Shown: piece by piece, positions 5,442 to 7,935 of the stretch
Position numbering within the stretch: position 1 is the stretch's first letter
Layout of the letters: each line of letters starts with the position of its first letter
The notes under the pieces: model-generated
Told to the model about the DNA's origin: nothing
Seen by the model: the letters and a program-made list of their open reading frames with translations, nothing else
The model's database searches: none
Translations under genes and position numbers: made by a program
Source: Acidobacteriota bacterium
GTDB lineage: Bacteria > Acidobacteriota > Vicinamibacteria > Vicinamibacterales > UBA8438
Assembly (NCBI GenBank): GCA_003533545.1
Contig: DQEK01000110.1
Coordinates: 1-7,935 of the forward strand
Length of the DNA stretch: 7,935 bases
Reading direction: 5' to 3'

Positions 5442-7403
5442 ATGCGTCCTCGTCAGACTTTGTGGATAACCGTGCCCGGCCTGGTGCTGCTGGCGTCCGT
5501 CGCCTTCGCCCAGCAAGGGGCCGCTGATGGCGAATGGCGAAGCTTTGCTGGTGATCTAGGCAGTACAAAGTACTCGCCACTCGATCAGATCGACGCCGAC
5601 AACATTAGGTCGTTGCAGATCGCCTGGCGCCGGCCGATCGTCGATATCGGGTATCGGGAGATGGACCCAAACCTTCGGTATTCGAATGTCTCGAGCGCTG
5701 CGCCACTGATCGTTGATGGTGTTGGGTATGTTCCAAATGCGATTGGACTCGTGGAAGCGTTCGATGTAGCTACCGGGCAGACCCGCTGGACCCAGCCACC
5801 ATTCGGGGGGGCGGAAGACCTCCGGGGTGCCGGTACGCGCGGGGTTGCCTACTGGACCGATGGGGCCGAGGCTCGCATCATTGCTCAACGCGGCGAGTAT
5901 CTGTACGCGTTGCACCCAGACACTGGGGAAATATTCGCGGATTTCGGTGAGAGTGGCCGAGTGCATTTGACCATCGGTCTCGCCGAGGGGGCTCGGTATC
6001 GCTGGGGAGGCGCCCCGACCGTGGTGCGAGACGTCGTCGTGCTGGGACAGTCGATGTCCGACACGTTTCAGACGAAGGAGGCGATTCGCGGTGATGTTCG
6101 TGCCTTCGATGTTCGGACCGGCGACCTGCGGTGGGTTTTCCACACGGTTCCTCAGGCTGGCGAGTACGGCACCGATTCGTGGGCGGATGATTCCTGGCAG
6201 TATTCGGGTCACGCGCCGGTGTGGTCGCTTTTTAGCGCCGACGAGGAACTGGGGATGGTGTACATGCCGGTTACCTCGCCGACCAGCGACATGTACGGGG
6301 GGCACCGTGGGGGCGACAACCTTTATGGTCAAAGTCTCGTGGCGGTTGATGCGGAAACGGGGGAGCGCGTCTGGCACTTCCAGACCGTGCATCACGGGTT
6401 GTGGGACTACGACCCACCGGCCGCTCCCATCCTGATGGATATCAACGTTGATGGGCGCGAGATCAAGGCAGTTACCCAGCTGACGAAACAGGCGTTTGCG
6501 TTTGTGTTTGACCGTGCTAGCGGAGAACCAGTCTGGCCAATCGAAGAACGTCCGGTGCCGCAATCGGGTACCCCAGGTGAGCGGACATCTCTGACCCAGC
6601 CGTTCCCGACCAAGCCTCCGGCGTTCGACCGCCAAGGTGCGACGATTGACAATCTAATCGACTTCACTCCGGAACTCCGGGAAGAGGCGATCGCGATTAC
6701 GGACAATTACGTCATCGGGCCCTTGTTTACCCCGCCGTCGGTGAGTGGCGACGGTCCGAACGACAAAAAAGGGACGATTCAACTGCCGGGATCGCAGGGT
6801 GGTTCTGATGTGCAGGGCGGAGCATTCGATCCGGAGACTGGCTTCCTGTACATCCCGTCGATTACCTCACCCTTTGTTGCAGACGTGCTGGAGGGGAACC
6901 CAGACCGCACTAATCTTGCGTACGTGAAGGGGGGACGGCAGTGGATTGGAGGTCCGCAGGGTTTGCCGCTGTTCAAGCCGCCCTACGGACGGATTACGGC
7001 GATCGACATGAATCGCGGCGAGATCGTCTGGATGACTCCGAACGGCGATGGGCCCAGAAATCACCCCGCCATTAGTCATCTCAACCTGGGGCCACTGGGA
7101 GTGCCCGGTCGGCCGGCGCCGTTACTGACGAAAACGTTGCTGTTTGTGGCGGAGGGGTCGACTAACCGTCCCGGCGGGGCACGCGTGCCTGAGGGGATGC
7201 CGCCTGAGATCGTGACTAACTACGGCGGCCGCATTTTTCGTGCCTATGACAAGGCGACCGGGGATGTGGTGTGGGAGACTGAATTGCCGGCGGGCAGTAT
7301 TGCGCCGCCGGTTACCTACCTGTCTGGGGGCAAACAGTACTTGCTGGTGTCCACCGGGGACGTGAACACGGCCGGCGAAATCCTCGCGTTCAGTTTGCCC
7401 TAA
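5442..7403 (+). CDS. Exported PQQ-dependent dehydrogenase (glucose/quinate family-like)
   Basis: Periplasmic quinoprotein of 653 residues. A Sec signal peptide (WITVPGLVLLASVAFA, probable cleavage after A23) precedes WRSFAGDLGSTKYSPL, the typical first blade entry. The rest is a beta-propeller with repeated tryptophan-docking motifs of the form A-x-D-x-x-TG-x-x-x-W at about residues 106-116, 221-231, 301-311, 355-365, 520-530 and 601-611. HHGLWDYD (317-324) and K349 match the E. coli glucose dehydrogenase segment from memory: the Asp of LWD (D322) and the Lys 27 residues later correspond to catalytic D466 and K493. Unlike Gcd it has no membrane domain, and unlike alcohol quinohaemoproteins no CxxCH; it has no cysteine at all. 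It should oxidise a sugar, polyol or alcohol and pass electrons to an unlinked acceptor. No PQQ synthesis or cytochrome gene is adjacent. Confidence 0.93.
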   Translation: MRPRQTLWITVPGLVLLASVAFAQQGAADGEWRSFAGDLGSTKYSPLDQIDADNIRSLQIAWRRPIVDIGYREMDPNLRYSNVSSAAPLIVDGVGYVPNAIGLVEAFDVATGQTRWTQPPFGGAEDLRGAGTRGVAYWTDGAEARIIAQRGEYLYALHPDTGEIFADFGESGRVHLTIGLAEGARYRWGGAPTVVRDVVVLGQSMSDTFQTKEAIRGDVRAFDVRTGDLRWVFHTVPQAGEYGTDSWADDSWQYSGHAPVWSLFSADEELGMVYMPVTSPTSDMYGGHRGGDNLYGQSLVAVDAETGERVWHFQTVHHGLWDYDPPAAPILMDINVDGREIKAVTQLTKQAFAFVFDRASGEPVWPIEERPVPQSGTPGERTSLTQPFPTKPPAFDRQGATIDNLIDFTPELREEAIAITDNYVIGPLFTPPSVSGDGPNDKKGTIQLPGSQGGSDVQGGAFDPETGFLYIPSITSPFVADVLEGNPDRTNLAYVKGGRQWIGGPQGLPLFKPPYGRITAIDMNRGEIVWMTPNGDGPRNHPAISHLNLGPLGVPGRPAPLLTKTLLFVAEGSTNRPGGARVPEGMPPEIVTNYGGRIFRAYDKATGDVVWETELPAGSIAPPVTYLSGGKQYLLVSTGDVNTAGEILAFSLP

Positions 7404-7419
7404 ATGATGGGCGAGGCCA

Positions 7420-7456
7420 GGGTCACGCGGTGCTGCGCACGAGCGAGACATGACCC
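7420..7456 (+). other. Imperfect stem-loop after the quinoprotein gene
   Basis: GGGTCA (7420-7425) pairs with TGACCC (7451-7456). Inside lies a second small stem, GTGC/GCAC (7430-7433/7437-7440). It begins 17 bases after the stop codon and has no T-tract, so it is better seen as 3' UTR structure than as a terminator. Confidence 0.3.
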
Positions 7457-7486
7457 CGCCTTGCTGCGCCGCCCGTGAGACGTCGC

Positions 7487-7524
7487 CGGTTCACCAGGGT
7501 ACCGAGACCCGTTTGGTGAGGCCG
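7487..7524 (+). terminator. Candidate transcription terminator hairpin
   Basis: Nested complementary arms CGG-T-TCACC-A-GGGT (7487-7500) and ACCC-GTTT-GGTGA-GG-CCG (7507-7524) form about 13 pairs with internal bulges around a 6-base loop. On the plus strand it is followed by TCGTTCCTTCC, moderately T-rich. It lies between the convergent quinoprotein and RRM genes and is best placed to end the former. Confidence 0.35.
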
Positions 7525-7559
7525 TCGTTCCTTCCGATGTATGAGAGTAACCCGAGGGG

Positions 7560-7935
7560 TTAGAACCCTCGCTTGCGCCCGCGAAGACCGCGGCGGCTCC
7601 CTTTGGGTTTGGCCGGGCGTCGTCCGAAGTCCATACCACCAGCTGGAGGTCCGTCGTCCATGAACTGCTGAGGCGCTCGCGGTGCGCGGTCGCGCGCCTC
7701 GCTAACCCGAAGATTTCGTCCGTTAAGCTCTTTTCCGTCCAGTTTTTCAATCGCCGCGGTCACTGCTGACGCGTCGCCGAACTCGATGAACGCGAAGCCA
7801 CGAGGGCGATCTGTGGCACGGTCAAGCGGTAGGAACACCTCCGTCACCGGACCCGCCTCAGCGAACAGTGTTTCGAGGTCAGTCTGTGATGTTTCGTAAC
7901 TAAGGTTACCAACGAAAATTCGTGAAGAAATGATG
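7560..7935 (-). CDS. Single-RRM RNA-binding protein, 5' end outside window
   Basis: Small cytoplasmic RNA-binding protein of the bacterial/cyanobacterial Rbp type. Reading in from the window edge, the frame is open from 7934 and gives 124 residues. RNP2 is RIFVGNLSY (residues 5-13) and RNP1 is RGFAFIEF (45-52), followed by SAVTAAIEKLDGKELNGRNLRVSEA, the second helix and last strand of the RRM. After the domain comes a flexible Gly/Arg/Pro-rich tail ending RGLRGRKRGF, as in bacterial RRM proteins, probably adding RNA affinity. The usual start lies only a few residues before RNP2, so no more than a few codons are missing. The first ATG-like codon inside the window (GTG at 7847) falls within the domain and is not the start. 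A 6-bp inverted repeat, CGAGGG/CCCTCG, spans the stop codon, without a T-tract. Confidence 0.9.
   Translation of the reverse strand, partial: IISSRIFVGNLSYETSQTDLETLFAEAGPVTEVFLPLDRATDRPRGFAFIEFGDASAVTAAIEKLDGKELNGRNLRVSEARDRAPRAPQQFMDDGPPAGGMDFGRRPAKPKGSRRGLRGRKRGF

Noticed and set aside
5556..6635. Long minus-strand open frame (359 codons)
   Set aside because: It is the antisense shadow of the quinoprotein gene, is Arg/Pro/His-rich and has no family resemblance.
7560..7847. RRM protein starting at GTG 7847
   Set aside because: RNP2 (RIFVGNL) is encoded upstream in the same open frame, so that start would cut the domain in half.

Overview
The window comes from a Gram-negative bacterium of moderately high GC. 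It has an exported quinoprotein, a likely lipoprotein peptidase and GTG starts. The mix of PQQ beta-propeller enzyme, M14 peptidase, PaaI-type thioesterase and a small bacterial RRM protein recalls Acidobacteriota (Vicinamibacteria-like) or similar environmental lineages. That placement is an impression from gene content, not a computed result.

Layout. Positions 1-648 (+) hold the 3' part of a membrane protein of the NicO/RcnA/UreH-like metal-efflux type with a 13-histidine loop. Positions 649-1439 have no recognisable gene: two short unidentified reading frames, one TTGACA promoter-like site, a 12-bp hairpin and a 12-bp perfect palindrome. A CaCA-family cation antiporter (1440-2399, +) converges on an M14 zinc-carboxypeptidase-like protein (2432-4051, -). 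The 232-bp divergent region 4052-4283 carries a perfect TATAAT whose bases also read as TATACT on the other strand. It also carries a reading frame that looks like a frameshifted piece of an Lrp/AsnC effector domain. Next come a HAD phosphatase (4284-4943, +) and, one base later, a PaaI-like hotdog thioesterase (4945-5379, +). A second TATAAT and a strong ribosome binding site lead into an exported PQQ-dependent dehydrogenase (5442-7403, +). After 156 bp with two hairpin-forming stretches, a convergent RRM RNA-binding protein (7560 to beyond 7935, -) runs off the end.

Working together. Only the HAD/thioesterase pair has clear operon structure; the other genes look like independent units. Two are transporters of cations or metals and two are exported enzymes, a peptidase and a sugar or alcohol oxidoreductase. 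This fits an environmental heterotroph but does not define a pathway. I found no CRISPR array, insertion sequence, phage gene, tRNA or rRNA, and no clear novel multi-gene system. The points most worth checking are the promoter sequence shared by 4259-4271 and 5385-5397, the damaged Lrp-like frame at 4048-4255, and the structured region 1086-1156.
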